Shown: positions 49,724-60,034, counted from the stretch's first letter. The stretch is 64,000 bases of DNA from Alkalinema sp. FACHB-956 (GCF_014697025.1 NZ_JACJRC010000022.1:26225-90224), one strand, 5' to 3'. Notes: generated by a model not told the origin, from the sequence alone. A program made the numbers and translations.

Positions 49724-51148
49724 ATGCCAAATAAATTTGTGTGGAATAAAGGAATACGTTGGGGGAGGGGCAAAGGGTTCTCGGAACAGCAGTGGTTGGC
49801 AGCAGGATTCTCCACGGTGGCGATTTGGCTGGGGATCAGCAGCTGGGCGTCCTATCACAATACAACAGAGTTTATTGACACAACCCAAAAGTTGCTCCAT
49901 TCCTATGAGGTGACGCGCACCCTGGCCACAATTTCTTCAGAGATGACGATCGCGGAATCGAGTCGGCGGGGCTATGTGTTTGTGGGCAATCGGGAGGAAC
50001 TCGATCGCTATCAAGAAAGTGTGGCTCGGCTAGTATCCAGTTTGCACAGCTTGGAAGGTCAGTTAGGGCGTAATCCGACGCAGTTGGAATATTTTAACCA
50101 AATCAAGCAGTTGATTCCCCAACGACTTGCGTTATTGGAACGATCGATTCAGCGCTATCGGGTTACGAATCAAGTTGATTTGGAACAACGGCAGATTACG
50201 ACGGAAAGTTTACGGTTGCGCGATCGGATTCAGTGGCTGTTGGCGGAGATGCGAATCGCAGAGGAAACGCTGTTAAGGCAGGAGTTACAGCATTCCCAGA
50301 ATTTAATGCAACGTCGTATGATTTTGGAGATTTGGTTAACGTTTTCGATGTTTTTGGTGCTGTTGTTAGGATTTTTGGCAGTGTATCGCCAGGTAATGAA
50401 GCGTAAACAATTGGAAGCGATGGAAGAAAAGTGGGCACAACAGCAGGAGTTAAGTGAGTTAAAGCTGAAGTTTTTTTCGATGGTGTCCCATGAGTTTAGA
50501 ACACCGTTAAGTGTAGTTTTGGGATCGAGTCAACTGTTATCGGAAAATCATAGCCAGTGGTCGGCGGAGAAGCGATCGCAGAGTCTCCAGCGGATTTACT
50601 CTTCGGCGCAGGTGATGAAGCGGCTATTGACGGATATTTTGATGTTTAGCCGTGCGGAAGCAGGGAATCTGGAGTTTGAGCCGGAGTGGATTGAGTTAGA
50701 TTCCTTTTGCTTAAATTTAGTAGAGGACATGCGAATGGCTGATCCGATGCAAGATTCGATTCAGCTGATCAGTCATTTCCAGGGTCAGCGGGTTCATATT
50801 GATGAGAAGTTAGTATATTCGATTTTGAGTAATTTGCTGTTGAACTCTGTAAAGTATTCCGCTGCTAACCAGGATGTTGTTTTGATTGTGGAGGTCGATC
50901 GAGCCGATTTACTCTTTTATGTAAAAGATCATGGTATGGGCATTCCTGCGGAGGATTTGCCCCATTTGTATGAACCGTTTTACCGAGGGCGGAATGTATC
51001 TACAATCGCGGGGACGGGGTTGGGCTTGGCGGTGGTGAAGAAGTGTGTGGATCTGCATCGGGGAACGATTACGGTGGAGAGCCAGGAGGGGGCGGGAACA
51101 GTGTTTACGATCCGGTTACCTGCGGCGATCGCGGAGGCAGGACCGTAG
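49724..51148 (+). CDS. Membrane sensor histidine kinase with CHASE3 domain
   Basis: About 474 residues. A first membrane helix (about 20-38, LAAGFSTVAIWLGISSWASY) and a second (about 203-221, WLTFSMFLVLLLGFLAVYR) bracket a CHASE3-like periplasmic helical bundle (TLATISSEMTIAESSRRGYV is typical). HisKA follows with His256 (MVSHEFRTPLSV), then HATPase_c: N box NLLLNSVKYS, G1 DHGMGIP, F box YEPFYRG, G2 GTGLGLAVVK. ATG 49724 is preferred to TTG 49709. The adjacent divergent response regulator is its likely partner. The stimulus is unknown. Confidence 0.93.
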   Translation: MPNKFVWNKGIRWGRGKGFSEQQWLAAGFSTVAIWLGISSWASYHNTTEFIDTTQKLLHSYEVTRTLATISSEMTIAESSRRGYVFVGNREELDRYQESVARLVSSLHSLEGQLGRNPTQLEYFNQIKQLIPQRLALLERSIQRYRVTNQVDLEQRQITTESLRLRDRIQWLLAEMRIAEETLLRQELQHSQNLMQRRMILEIWLTFSMFLVLLLGFLAVYRQVMKRKQLEAMEEKWAQQQELSELKLKFFSMVSHEFRTPLSVVLGSSQLLSENHSQWSAEKRSQSLQRIYSSAQVMKRLLTDILMFSRAEAGNLEFEPEWIELDSFCLNLVEDMRMADPMQDSIQLISHFQGQRVHIDEKLVYSILSNLLLNSVKYSAANQDVVLIVEVDRADLLFYVKDHGMGIPAEDLPHLYEPFYRGRNVSTIAGTGLGLAVVKKCVDLHRGTITVESQEGAGTVFTIRLPAAIAEAGP

Positions 51149-51479
51149 TACCCAATCCATTTGTGGCGATCAGGGCAGTCCGATCTCGGGTTTGATGGGT
51201 TCAATTCTACCAAAGATGAAAATCTCCTCAATTATATCCACCCTGCCCCGCAGCCAACCGAGCAATTGTTGGGCATCGGTTATGAGCTATTACTATTACT
51301 ATGGTGACGGTACAGACAACAGGTACTGAAACCGAAAGCAGGCCATCAACTCAAATCTTTGCTACAAAATTTACAATAAAACAACCTTGGCAATAACCTA
51401 GCTCTTTTAATAAAAATCCCACAATAAAGTATCTTGTTTTCATAACGTACTGTAGATTAGTGGCGTAGATCATTTCAGA
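51149..51479. other. Intergenic region upstream of CocE-type hydrolase
   Basis: 331 bp, AT-rich near the hydrolase start (CAATAAAGTATCTTG). ACAATAAA occurs twice (51371 and 51421 region). No gene, terminator or clear promoter recognised. Confidence 0.4.
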
Positions 51480-53171
51480 GTGCCGGATCTAATGCTACCC
51501 GTTCGCCCCAAACAAACCCGATCGCTGCTGACCGCTGATGGCATCCGCCTAGACGCCGACATTTACACCCCCGATCGCCCCGGTGAATATCCCATCCTGT
51601 TGATGCGCCAACCCTACGGACGCGCGATCGCCTCCACCGTCGTCTATGCCCATCCCACCTGGTACGCCGCCCACGGTTACATCGTCGTCATCCAAGACGT
51701 GCGCGGACGGGGCAGTTCCGAGGGCGAATTTCGGTTATTTGCATCGGAAATCAGCGACGGAGAAGCCACCGTTCACTGGGCCGCTAACCTGCCCCAAAGC
51801 AATGGCAATGTGGGCATGTACGGCTTCTCCTACCAGGGCATGACCCAACTCTACGCAGCCGTCAACCGCCCCGCCCCCCTGAAAGCCCTCTGTCCCGCCA
51901 TGCTGGCCGACGACCTCTACGCCGATTGGGCCTACGAAGGTGATGCCTTTTGCCTGCAAGCCAACCTGGGTTGGGCCATCCAACTGGCCGCAGAAACCGC
52001 CCGCAGATCGGGGGACGAAGCCGCCTTCCTGCGCCTACGCCAAGCTGCCCACAATCTCCCCCTGCAAGATCCCCTTCCCGCCAATCCCGAACTCCTGCAA
52101 CACCTGGCCCCCAACTCGTTCTACCACGACTGGCTGCACCGTCCCGCCAGCGATTCCTACTGGGCCACCCTCTCCCCCAAAACCTACCACGATCGCCTCG
52201 CCCATCTTCCCATGCTGCACATTGGCGGCTGGTTCGATCCCTACCTGCGCGGCACGTTGAATTTATACCAAGCCCTGGCCGATCGGGGACAAGCCCCCCA
52301 GCACCTCATCATCGGCCCCTGGGCGCATTTACCCTGGGGACGCAAAACGGGAATCATTGATTATGGCAATGCTGCGGTCAGTCCCGTCGATCAACTACAA
52401 ATTCGCTGGTTTGATTACTGGCTCAAAGGCATTGATAACGGCATCACCAACGAGAAACCTGTGCAATTGTTTGCCATGGGAAGTAACACTTGGCAATCCC
52501 TAGAACAACTACCCGCCAGCTTTACGCGACCCCCCCACCCACCCACCCACTCGCCTACTCAGCTACACCTCCACCCAACCGGCCTCGCGTCAATGCAATC
52601 CGCCCCGCTCTCCCCCCAGCCCCTAACAACACCCCCGATCGCCGATCGCCTAGTCCACGATCCCTGGCGACCCGTTCCTGCCCTTGGCGGCCATGCCAGT
52701 GCACCTGCGGGCGTCTTCGATCGAGCCAGCCTGGACGATCGCAGCGACGTACTGACCTACACCACGGAACCCTACCCGGAACCCTGGCATTTACTCGGCA
52801 CCCCGATCGTCCAGCTCACCGTGAGCAGCGATGCCGTTAGTTTTGACCTCTGCGCGGTGCTCTCCCAGGTGTTGCCCAACGGTCAGGTGCACCCGATCGC
52901 CCAAGGGTATCGCCGGGTACATCCCTCGTCTGAACGATCGATCGAGGCCCCCGTTACTCTTACCATTCCCCTGCAAGCAACCTATATTCAAATTCCAGCC
53001 GATGCAGCCCTGCGATTAAGCATCAGCGCTGCCTGCTTCCCCGCCTATCCCGTCAACCCCGGCACCGGAACGTTACCCGCCGCTGCCCGTGCGATCGACG
53101 CGCAAATCATTACCCTCCAGATTCAGGCTGGCTCAGTGCAGTTCGATCGTTCGATCGCTAACGAGGAATGA
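51480..53171 (+). CDS. CocE/NonD family hydrolase (X-Pro dipeptidyl-peptidase S15-like)
   Basis: A 563-residue serine hydrolase of the CocE/S15 family. N-terminal alpha/beta-hydrolase domain: DGIRLDADIYTP, RQPYGRAIAS, VVIQDVRGRGSSEGEF (oxyanion Tyr/Arg area), nucleophile Ser117 in GMYGFSYQG. An all-helical cap sits at about 155-245 (DWAYEGDAFCLQANLGWAIQ). HLIIGPWAHLPWG supplies the catalytic His. The C-terminal jelly-roll (about 390-560) is typical of CocE and S15 enzymes. Substrates may be esters, acylated amino acids or peptides; not determinable here. The first codon is GTG; ATG 51492 four codons later is an equally good start. Third codon positions are strikingly C-rich compared with neighbours. 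It converges on recF, 7 bp apart. Confidence 0.88.
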   Translation: MPDLMLPVRPKQTRSLLTADGIRLDADIYTPDRPGEYPILLMRQPYGRAIASTVVYAHPTWYAAHGYIVVIQDVRGRGSSEGEFRLFASEISDGEATVHWAANLPQSNGNVGMYGFSYQGMTQLYAAVNRPAPLKALCPAMLADDLYADWAYEGDAFCLQANLGWAIQLAAETARRSGDEAAFLRLRQAAHNLPLQDPLPANPELLQHLAPNSFYHDWLHRPASDSYWATLSPKTYHDRLAHLPMLHIGGWFDPYLRGTLNLYQALADRGQAPQHLIIGPWAHLPWGRKTGIIDYGNAAVSPVDQLQIRWFDYWLKGIDNGITNEKPVQLFAMGSNTWQSLEQLPASFTRPPHPPTHSPTQLHLHPTGLASMQSAPLSPQPLTTPPIADRLVHDPWRPVPALGGHASAPAGVFDRASLDDRSDVLTYTTEPYPEPWHLLGTPIVQLTVSSDAVSFDLCAVLSQVLPNGQVHPIAQGYRRVHPSSERSIEAPVTLTIPLQATYIQIPADAALRLSISAACFPAYPVNPGTGTLPAAARAIDAQIITLQIQAGSVQFDRSIANEE

Positions 53172-53178
53172 AAACTCC

Positions 53179-54378
53179 CTAAAACTCCTCCGGTACCAAC
53201 TGCCCTGCTTTAACGTAAAGAATCTGGGAAGCGTCCAGCCACTGCGCATCAAATGCCCCGAGGTGAGTCGTAGTAATAATCGTTTGAAAGCGATCCTGAA
53301 TCGTTTCCAATAACTGATTTTGTCGCGTTAGATCCAATTCTGCCAACACATCGTCTAACAATAATAAAGGCGGCTCACCAATCACATCCTCAATCAATTG
53401 TAACTCCGCTAATTTCAATGCTAAAACCAATGTGCGTTGCTGACCTTGGGAACCGTACTGACGCGCTGGAGTTTGATTAATTGTAAATTCAATATCGTCC
53501 CGGTGCGGCCCCACTAGCGTTGTCCCTTGGTGGAACTCCGCCGTACTGCGCGATCGAATCTTGTCCAAAAATGCCTGTTGCAAAACCTCCGGACTGTCTT
53601 CTATCAATTCCACATTGGGCAGATAGCGCAGGGTTAACGCTTCTGTGCTGGCACTAATCGATCGGTGCCAGACTTCCGCCAAGGGAATCAAGCGCTGAAT
53701 CACCCGCGCCCGACGGCGAATGACCCGTGACCCTGCTACAGCTAACTGGGCATCCCACAATGATAAACTGGAAGCCTCTAAATCACTGGCAGGATTACTA
53801 GAAGAATCACCTGTGCTAGAACTCGTAGATGCCCGATCGAACAGATTACCCGCCCGATCGTTCTCCCGTTTTAAATTCTTCAGCAAAGCATTCCGCTGCC
53901 GCAAAACCTGGTTGTACTGCTGCAACACATGGGCATAGATCGGTTCCAACTGCACTAGCAATGAATCCACCCAATGGCGACGGCACTCCGGCCCGCCCCG
54001 CACCAAATCCAAATCTAAACTGGAAAACTGCACCATATTGAGCGTGCCCAGGAAATCCACCTGCCGCCGCATCGCCACGCCATTCAACGCCACCGATCGC
54101 CGACCATTGGCCCGCAGCGTCAACGACAATTCCAAATCCCCACTGGTTTCCCGGTGTAACTGTCCGACAATCTGCGCCGCTGCCGCATCGGTCTGGATCA
54201 GATCCCGATCGCGGCTGGTGCGGTGGGATTTCAACGCCGACAGCAGTTCCACCGCTTCCAACAAATTCGATTTGCCCTGGGCATTCTGTCCCAATAGAAT
54301 CGTTTTTGCCGCCGTAAACTCCACGGACTGCTCAGTGTAATTCCGAAAATGGCGTAGGTTCAGCGATCGCAGATACAT
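53179..54378 (-). CDS. recF: DNA replication and repair protein RecF
   Basis: An SMC-like ATPase that helps load RecA at single-strand gaps with RecO and RecR. Walker [10 protein letters not shown] (30-38), signature area [19 protein letters not shown], and Walker [13 protein letters not shown] are present. The N-terminus [13 protein letters not shown] is diagnostic. At 399 residues it is slightly longer than usual because of a Ser-rich insertion ([20 protein letters not shown], about 187-206). It is not next to dnaA/dnaN, as is normal in cyanobacteria. Confidence 0.95.
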   Translation of the reverse strand: MYLRSLNLRHFRNYTEQSVEFTAAKTILLGQNAQGKSNLLEAVELLSALKSHRTSRDRDLIQTDAAAAQIVGQLHRETSGDLELSLTLRANGRRSVALNGVAMRRQVDFLGTLNMVQFSSLDLDLVRGGPECRRHWVDSLLVQLEPIYAHVLQQYNQVLRQRNALLKNLKRENDRAGNLFDRASTSSSTGDSSSNPASDLEASSLSLWDAQLAVAGSRVIRRRARVIQRLIPLAEVWHRSISASTEALTLRYLPNVELIEDSPEVLQQAFLDKIRSRSTAEFHQGTTLVGPHRDDIEFTINQTPARQYGSQGQQRTLVLALKLAELQLIEDVIGEPPLLLLDDVLAELDLTRQNQLLETIQDRFQTIITTTHLGAFDAQWLDASQILYVKAGQLVPEEF

Positions 54379-54443
54379 ACCTTCAACCAGAGCAGCAGCA
54401 GGGAACAGGGAACATTAAACGCAAAAAGCGACCTGAATGCAAG

Positions 54444-54475
54444 AAAAAAGCGATCTCCATCAAGGAAACCGCTTT
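54444..54475 (-). terminator. Intrinsic terminator after the Ca2+-ATPase gene
   Basis: On the minus strand AAGCGGTTTCC, loop TTGAT, GGAGATCGCTT (with two G-T pairs), then TTTTTT (A-run 54444-54449). It separates the P-type ATPase from recF. Confidence 0.7.
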
Positions 54476-54558
54476 ACAAAATTAATCGTGTTTCATCTTG
54501 CGTGTTCTGGAACTGGCGGCTTAGGGGTATCAGAAATCCAGCCCCAGAGATGTTAGGA

Positions 54559-57408
54559 TTAGCGATTTTTGATAGCTTGGCGGATCAGTTTCTCTAACTC
54601 AATCCAGACAAACATCAACATACTAACACCGACGCAAATCATGAGTTCAGTCGAATTAATGTAGTGGGTACCAAAGAAGTTACGTAATGGCTCGACGTAA
54701 ATCAATGCGAGTTGCAACAGCGTCGTCAACACTACAGAACCCAAGACATAGGGGTTAGACCAAGGATTGAGCTGAATGGATAGCTGCGTATTCGATCGAA
54801 TTGCCATGGCGTGCCCCATCTGCGCTAAACAGAGCGTGGTAAAGACCATCGTCTTCCAGCGATCGGCGTCTAATCCAGCGGCAGGATCGGCAGTTTGCTC
54901 GGTGTAGCCCACTGCCCAAACCATTAACGAGATCGTCAAAATGGCTAGAACAATCCCGATCCGTAACATGTAAGCCCCTAAGCCCCGTGCAAAAATGCTT
55001 TCCCGAGGATGGTTGGGGGGACGGCGCATGACATTGGGTTCTGCCGGTTCCACCGCTAAGGCCAGGGCGGGTAAACCATCGGTCACCAAGTTCATCCAGA
55101 GGATTTGCAACGGCGACAACGGTACACCCCCAATGCCCAACAACGGCGTTGCCGCGATCGTAATCACTTCCCCAATGTTGGAACCCAGGATGTACTTAAT
55201 AAAGCGGCGAATATTGCTGTAGACCACCCGCCCTTCTTCCGCTGCCGCAACGATCGTGGCGAAGTTATCATCCAGCAACACCATATCGCTGGCTTCTTTA
55301 CTGACATCGGTTCCGGTAATGCCCATGGCAATGCCAATGTCGGCCTGTTTCAGCGCAGGGGCATCGTTCACGCCATCCCCCGTCATCGCCGCAATTTTGC
55401 CTCGGTGCTGAATCGCTTTGACAATGCGTAGTTTATGCTCCGGTGCCACACGGGCATAAACGCTAATGTCATCCACCAATGTTTCCAAATCAGCCTGACT
55501 CATTTTCTCCAATTCACGGCCTGTCACCACCCGATCGCCCGGTTGGGAAATCCCCAAGTCCTCCGCGATCGCCTGAGCAGTCAACTGGTGGTCGCCTGTG
55601 ATCATGACGGGACGAATGCCAGCGGTCAAACAGCGATCGACGGCCTCTTTCACTTCCGGGCGAGGCGCATCCAGCATGTCCACTAAGCCCAGCCAAATTA
55701 ACTCCCGTTCGGTGGCTTCATCGCTGCCCTCTTGCGGGAGTGTGGCCAACGGACGATAGGCAAAGCCCAGTACCCGCAGCCCCCGCGACGCGAGGTAATT
55801 ATTGCGTTGGATAATCTGATCCCGTTGAGCCGCAGACAATTCCTGCACCGTATCACCGACTTGAATTTGGGCGCAGCGCTCTAGTACCAATTCTGGCGAG
55901 CCTTTGGTGAACATCAGGTAAGGCTGGGACAGAACCCCTGTTTCCGCTTGCAGCAGTCCCGTAGCATCCTGGACAATCACGCTCATGCGTTTGCGCTCGG
56001 AGGAGAAGGGAAACTCCCCGACCCGAGGCAATTTCGCGTTCCACTGATCCGCTTCAAATCCGGCCTTAGCTGCAACCACCACCAACGCGCCTTCCGTGGG
56101 GTCACCCAGGATAGACCAATTGCCATTCTCGCTCTGGAGCACCGAGTCGTTACACAGGGTACAAGCCAACAACAAGGCCCGCAGCTCCGCAAGCTCCATG
56201 GGCTGAATCAGTTGCCCAGATTGGAAGAACTGACCTTTGGGAATGTAGCCTTCTCCGGTAATTTTGGAAGTCAGCGAAGCCGTATTGATTCCCTGCACTA
56301 CCATTTTATTTTGGGTCAGGGTGCCGGTTTTGTCGGTACAGATGGTGGTGACGGAACCGAGGGTTTCCACGGCGGGCAACTTGCGGATCAGGGCGTTGCG
56401 GCGCACCATGCGCTGGGTGCCGATCGCCAGGGTCACGGTAATCACAGCGGGCAAGCCTTCGGGAACCACCGCCACAGCCATGGAGAGGGAGACGTTGACC
56501 AGTTCCTTAAAGAAGTCAATGAACGACTTATCAAAGGCAATCCGACCGCTGGTGAACCAATGGTTGCCCACTCCTACCAAAATAATCAAACCGACCAGTG
56601 CCAAGGAGCCCGTTACTAGGGCTTGGCTGAGTTGATCCATGCGCTGTTGCAGGGGCGTCGGTTCCGATTCCACCGATTGCAGCATGGTGGCAATTTTGCC
56701 CAATTCGGTGTTCATCCCGGTTTGGGTAACCACGATCGTGCCGCGACCCTGGAGAACTTCTGTACCTTGGTAGACGCTGTTGAGCCGATCGCCCAGGGGA
56801 GAATCTTCCGGCAAAACGAGGGCGGCGCGTTTATTGACGGCTTGGGCTTCTCCGGTGAGGGCAGACTCGCGAATTTGCAGGTTGGCTCCTTCCAGCAAGC
56901 GACCATCCGCTGAAATTTGTACTCCGGCTTCCACCTGCATAATGTCTCCTGGGACTAAATCCTTGGAGTCAATTTCGAGGAGTTTGCCATCCCGCAACAC
57001 CCGTACTTGGGGCGAAGACAGTTGCTTGAGAGCCGCCAGCGCTTTTTCCGCGCGGCTTTCCTGGAGGTAACCTAGGACGCCGTTGAGAATGACGATCGCC
57101 ATGATCGCGATCGTGTCTTTAAAGGGCACATCCCCCGGCTTGGGCGCAATGACATCCATGATGCCGGAAATGACCGCCACGCCGATCAGCATGATCAGCA
57201 TGATGTTCTTAAACTGATCGAGCAGGATTTCCCAGGTACTTCTGCCTGCGGTTTCTTCCAGTTCGTTAGGGCCAAATTTAATCTGGCGATCCTGCACCTG
57301 TTGGCTGGATAGACCGCTGGCCCGATCGGTTTGCAGGAGTTCTACCGCGCGATCGGCCTCTAGCGTATGCCATGCCGACTCAAACTGGGGAGATAACTTT
57401 GCAGACAT
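54559..57408 (-). CDS. pacL: P-type cation-transporting ATPase, Ca2+ type (PacL-like)
   Basis: A 949-residue type II P-ATPase. N-terminal cation ATPase domain, actuator motif TGE (185-187), M4 VVPEGLPA (314-321) with the Ca2+-site Glu, phosphorylated Asp359 in CTDKTGTLT, nucleotide domain (KGSPE), hinge [20 protein letters not shown], and C-terminal M5-M10 with [16 protein letters not shown]. It resembles SERCA/PacL-type pumps that export Ca2+; Mn2+ or Na+ pumps are related alternatives. Ten membrane segments are expected. Upstream of the start nothing else overlaps; it is probably monocistronic with its own terminator. Confidence 0.93.
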   Translation of the reverse strand: MSAKLSPQFESAWHTLEADRAVELLQTDRASGLSSQQVQDRQIKFGPNELEETAGRSTWEILLDQFKNIMLIMLIGVAVISGIMDVIAPKPGDVPFKDTIAIMAIVILNGVLGYLQESRAEKALAALKQLSSPQVRVLRDGKLLEIDSKDLVPGDIMQVEAGVQISADGRLLEGANLQIRESALTGEAQAVNKRAALVLPEDSPLGDRLNSVYQGTEVLQGRGTIVVTQTGMNTELGKIATMLQSVESEPTPLQQRMDQLSQALVTGSLALVGLIILVGVGNHWFTSGRIAFDKSFIDFFKELVNVSLSMAVAVVPEGLPAVITVTLAIGTQRMVRRNALIRKLPAVETLGSVTTICTDKTGTLTQNKMVVQGINTASLTSKITGEGYIPKGQFFQSGQLIQPMELAELRALLLACTLCNDSVLQSENGNWSILGDPTEGALVVVAAKAGFEADQWNAKLPRVGEFPFSSERKRMSVIVQDATGLLQAETGVLSQPYLMFTKGSPELVLERCAQIQVGDTVQELSAAQRDQIIQRNNYLASRGLRVLGFAYRPLATLPQEGSDEATERELIWLGLVDMLDAPRPEVKEAVDRCLTAGIRPVMITGDHQLTAQAIAEDLGISQPGDRVVTGRELEKMSQADLETLVDDISVYARVAPEHKLRIVKAIQHRGKIAAMTGDGVNDAPALKQADIGIAMGITGTDVSKEASDMVLLDDNFATIVAAAEEGRVVYSNIRRFIKYILGSNIGEVITIAATPLLGIGGVPLSPLQILWMNLVTDGLPALALAVEPAEPNVMRRPPNHPRESIFARGLGAYMLRIGIVLAILTISLMVWAVGYTEQTADPAAGLDADRWKTMVFTTLCLAQMGHAMAIRSNTQLSIQLNPWSNPYVLGSVVLTTLLQLALIYVEPLRNFFGTHYINSTELMICVGVSMLMFVWIELEKLIRQAIKNR

Positions 57409-57790
57409 AGGAAAACTGTATCAGAGACGAATGGTATAGCACTTAATCATAGTGTTTAATGCCCCAAAACAGCACTATTTTTTAGTGTGAATTTGCAAAA
57501 AATCCGCTATTCTTGAGAACTATTAAGGCACTTAACTCAAACGCTTAACTCAGAGAAACGATTTGCAGACAACCGATGACTCAGGTTAATGACCAAGACT
57601 TTAGACGACTGGAGTGCTTGATCAATCAGCCTTAAGTCAGTTCTAGGGGTTGGGTGGTGTCTGACTAATGGATGAGTTGAATGGCTGCGTTCTACCTGAT
57701 GGGTGACCTAGGAAATCTTGATGGGTGGCTACGATCGTCGTTTGGGTTAGGTGTTGCTATTGATTGCCTTGGAGAGAAATACGGACTCCC
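57409..57790. other. Divergent intergenic region with short repeat
   Basis: 382 bp between the Ca2+-ATPase and the next ATPase. CTTAACTCA is repeated at 57531 and 57544 (13-bp period). No clear promoter hexamers or small genes noticed. Confidence 0.4.
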
Positions 57791-58861
57791 ATGAACCCTT
57801 TTCTGCCCGCACAATTATTTGGTCGAGAGGATGAGTTGACGATCGTCAGTCAAATTTTGGCGGACGATGGGGATTTGTTGTTGGCGGGGGTGCCGGGAAT
57901 TGGGCGGCGGCGCTTGATGCGATCGGCGGCGCAGAGATGTCGGGCCAAGGTGGTGGAAATTGACTGTCTGCGGGCGACGGATTATCGAAGATTTCTCCAG
58001 TTATTGGCGGAGGGGATTCTGGCGACGTTTAATTCAGCGATGGAGTTAAGTTTAATTCAGCGTTGGAGCCAGCAATATTCATTGATTCTCGATACAAATA
58101 GTACAGGCCAACCTAAGTTATTGTTTGATTTTACCAAGGGGGAAGAGTGGCCGCTGTTGCAAGCGTTGTTAGCGTTGCCGCAGGTGTTGGCGGAGTGCTT
58201 GGATTGTCGGGTGGTGTTGGTGTTTCAGAGTTTTCCGCACATTCGATCGTGGGATCGGCAGGGCAAGTGGGAGCATTATCTGCGGCAGGAGATTCAACTG
58301 CAAACGCGGGTGAGTTATGCGATTATTGCGACGGTGGCGGAGAAGTGGGCGGATCAGAGTGAGCTGGAGACGGTGTTGTTGGGGCCGTTGCCCGATCGGG
58401 ATTTGCAGGGTTGGTTGGAACGATCGATGGCGAGTTGTCAGTTGACGCTGGATGGGGAGGCGATCGCGTTATTTTTGAGCTATGTGCAAGGACATTTTGG
58501 CGATGCGATCGCGTTGGCGAAACGGGTTTGGTTAGATCATCGTGGGGCTGGGCAGATGGTGCGGGCCCATCAGGTGTATCGCAGTGCGGTGTCGCTGATT
58601 GAGGATTTGGCGGTGACGTTTGAGTCTTTGATTTTGCTGCTGCCCAATAGTCAGGTGCGGGTGTTGGAGAGTTTGGCGCTTGATCCGACGGATAGTCCCC
58701 ACGCGAAGGAGTATATCCAGAAGCACCATTTGTCGCGGGGTGGGACGTTGCAGGGGGCGTTGTCGAGTTTGGAGCAGAAGGGTTTGATTTACGGGGCGGA
58801 TTACGGCTATCGGATTGCGTTGCCGATGTTGGGGTTATGGTTAAAGCATCGGTTGGGGTAG
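57791..58861 (+). CDS. AAA/STAND-like ATPase with altered P-loop
   Basis: A 356-residue protein resembling archaeal-ATPase/MalT-type AAA modules. The N-terminal LFGREDELTIVSQIL is the usual helix before the P-loop. The P-loop itself reads GVPGIGRRRL (33-42), so the catalytic Lys is replaced by Arg. A Walker-B-like DCRVVLVFQS is weak. The C-terminal 100 residues look like winged-helix modules (NSQVRVLESLAL ... LSRGGTLQGALSSLEQKGLI). ATP hydrolysis is doubtful; it may bind nucleotide or act as a scaffold. ATG 57791 is chosen; the frame opens earlier at a TTG (57764). Third positions are strongly G-rich. It heads the accessory region. Confidence 0.75.
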   Translation: MNPFLPAQLFGREDELTIVSQILADDGDLLLAGVPGIGRRRLMRSAAQRCRAKVVEIDCLRATDYRRFLQLLAEGILATFNSAMELSLIQRWSQQYSLILDTNSTGQPKLLFDFTKGEEWPLLQALLALPQVLAECLDCRVVLVFQSFPHIRSWDRQGKWEHYLRQEIQLQTRVSYAIIATVAEKWADQSELETVLLGPLPDRDLQGWLERSMASCQLTLDGEAIALFLSYVQGHFGDAIALAKRVWLDHRGAGQMVRAHQVYRSAVSLIEDLAVTFESLILLLPNSQVRVLESLALDPTDSPHAKEYIQKHHLSRGGTLQGALSSLEQKGLIYGADYGYRIALPMLGLWLKHRLG

Positions 58862-58895
58862 GGGGAAGAGGCCCAGATTAATTAGATTGGTTAAA

Positions 58896-59297
58896 TCAGT
58901 CTGAAGTAAATGGATTTAGCAATGAAATTTCGCAGCCCTCAAAGTCACGGATATTACGGGTCACCAATGTTAATTGATGAACTTTAGCAGTCGCTGCAAT
59001 TAACATATCAGCTTGGGTTCGAGTGTTCCCCTGCGACCGCAGCCGTCCTCGTATCTCTCCAGCGGTTTGAGCAATATCAGGCGTAACCGGAATAATTTGG
59101 CAATAGGTCGTTAAGAAATTTTGAAACCAGCTTTGAATTCGAGAGTTAGGCTTAGCGCTTAGTCCATAAATGATTTCTTCCAGTGTAATGACGCTTAACT
59201 CAAAGGATACAATGGTTGTACTCCAGGTAAGGACTCCAGGGTTTGGCTGAGGCTTGACTAATTCGCTAATAATATTGGTATCACAGAGGTAAATCAT
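58896..59297 (-). CDS. vapC: PIN-domain ribonuclease toxin (VapC family)
   Basis: A 133-residue PIN domain. Acidic active-site residues are in place: Asp6 (MIYLCDTNIISEL), Glu in VITLEEIIYGL, Asp in RTQADMLIAATA, and a final Asp in TRNIRDFEG. VapC toxins cleave specific RNAs, often tRNA or 23S rRNA; the target here is unknown. Its start overlaps the antitoxin stop by four bases, a normal toxin-antitoxin arrangement. Confidence 0.92.
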   Translation of the reverse strand: MIYLCDTNIISELVKPQPNPGVLTWSTTIVSFELSVITLEEIIYGLSAKPNSRIQSWFQNFLTTYCQIIPVTPDIAQTAGEIRGRLRSQGNTRTQADMLIAATAKVHQLTLVTRNIRDFEGCEISLLNPFTSD

Positions 59298-59656
59298 GCG
59301 GAAAAATCAGCAAAGGGGTTAGGACGATTCTGGCGAGTTGGAATATCGAAATGGTAGTCTTCTTCTACACAGATCTGGCGTAATTCCTCAAAGGCATGGG
59401 CTAATGAATGCGGTTGTTGTGCTTGCTCTGATTCACGATGAAGGATTTCTTTATCCTGTGCTGAAATGTCCTGTTTCCCAGGTTGACCTAAGCCTGCGAC
59501 AGACAGTAAAAAATTTTGCCTAGAAGGAGTTGGTTCCTGAGCCTGAGCGGTTTTGTAGCGCAAGTAGTCCAGGAAATTGGCCAACTCTGCCAGAGCTTCA
59601 TCAGGTAGGGTCTTGACTACTTCAACAAGATCTTGCCGTTCTACTGTTTTAGACAT
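59294..59656 (-). CDS. Antitoxin partner of VapC (DUF2281-like)
   Basis: A 120-residue protein overlapping vapC (ATGA). The N-terminus VEVVKTLPDEALAELANFLD, YLRYKT is an alpha-helical segment typical of DUF2281/VapB-like antitoxins. The rest is Gln/Pro-rich and probably disordered until it binds the toxin; the C-terminus (DIPTRQNRPNPFADFSA) is likely the toxin-wrapping part. It should neutralise VapC and autorepress the operon. It is longer than most VapB proteins, with an added middle segment. Confidence 0.8.
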   Translation of the reverse strand: MSKTVERQDLVEVVKTLPDEALAELANFLDYLRYKTAQAQEPTPSRQNFLLSVAGLGQPGKQDISAQDKEILHRESEQAQQPHSLAHAFEELRQICVEEDYHFDIPTRQNRPNPFADFSA

Positions 59657-59766
59657 GGCTATGTTACTGATGACGTAGGGGATCTCTATTTTAGCTTGTT
59701 CACAAACAACATAAAGATATCCACAAACGATTAGCCAGATACGATCGAGATCAGCAGGAGTAAATC
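59657..59766. promoter_or_regulatory. Divergent control region of vapBC and the XRE-like gene
   Basis: A 110-bp AT-rich gap between the antitoxin start and the small plus-strand gene. It must carry promoters for both; no consensus boxes stand out to me. Confidence 0.35.
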
Positions 59767-59928
59767 ATGGACAATGCAAAACAAGAGCGTTTGATGGCAG
59801 AGGGTTGGAAGGTTGGGACGGCTGCGGATTTTCTGGATCTGACGCCAGAGGAGTCGATGATTGTTGAGATGCGATTGGCGTTGAGCCGTCGATTAAAAGA
59901 GCGACGTAAAATGCAAATGACGCAATAG
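59767..59928 (+). CDS. Truncated XRE/HigA-like regulator
   Basis: A 53-residue frame with AGGAG 6 nt before its ATG: MDNAKQERLMAEGWKVGTAA, DFLDLTPEESMIVEMRLALS, RRLKERRKMQMTQ. This is the N-terminal part of cyanobacterial helix-turn-helix antitoxins (GW.VG...FL.L.PEE...E..LALSR.L..RR), which normally continue with the recognition helix and about 40 more residues. A TAG falls just where the helix-turn-helix should continue, so DNA binding is probably lost. It may be a relic or a small protein still made. Confidence 0.6.
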   Translation: MDNAKQERLMAEGWKVGTAADFLDLTPEESMIVEMRLALSRRLKERRKMQMTQ

Positions 59929-60034
59929 GAGGAGGTGTTTTCCCCTTTACCAGGATCAGGGAACTGGAGGGAACTGGATACAAGAGAGAAGAGCTTAGGT
60001 ATGATGAAGGGTGGAACTGCTGTGTGGCGAACCA

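Noticed and set aside
51950..52360. Pro/Arg-rich frames overlapping the CocE-type gene
   Set aside because: They come from the C-rich codon use of the real gene in another frame.
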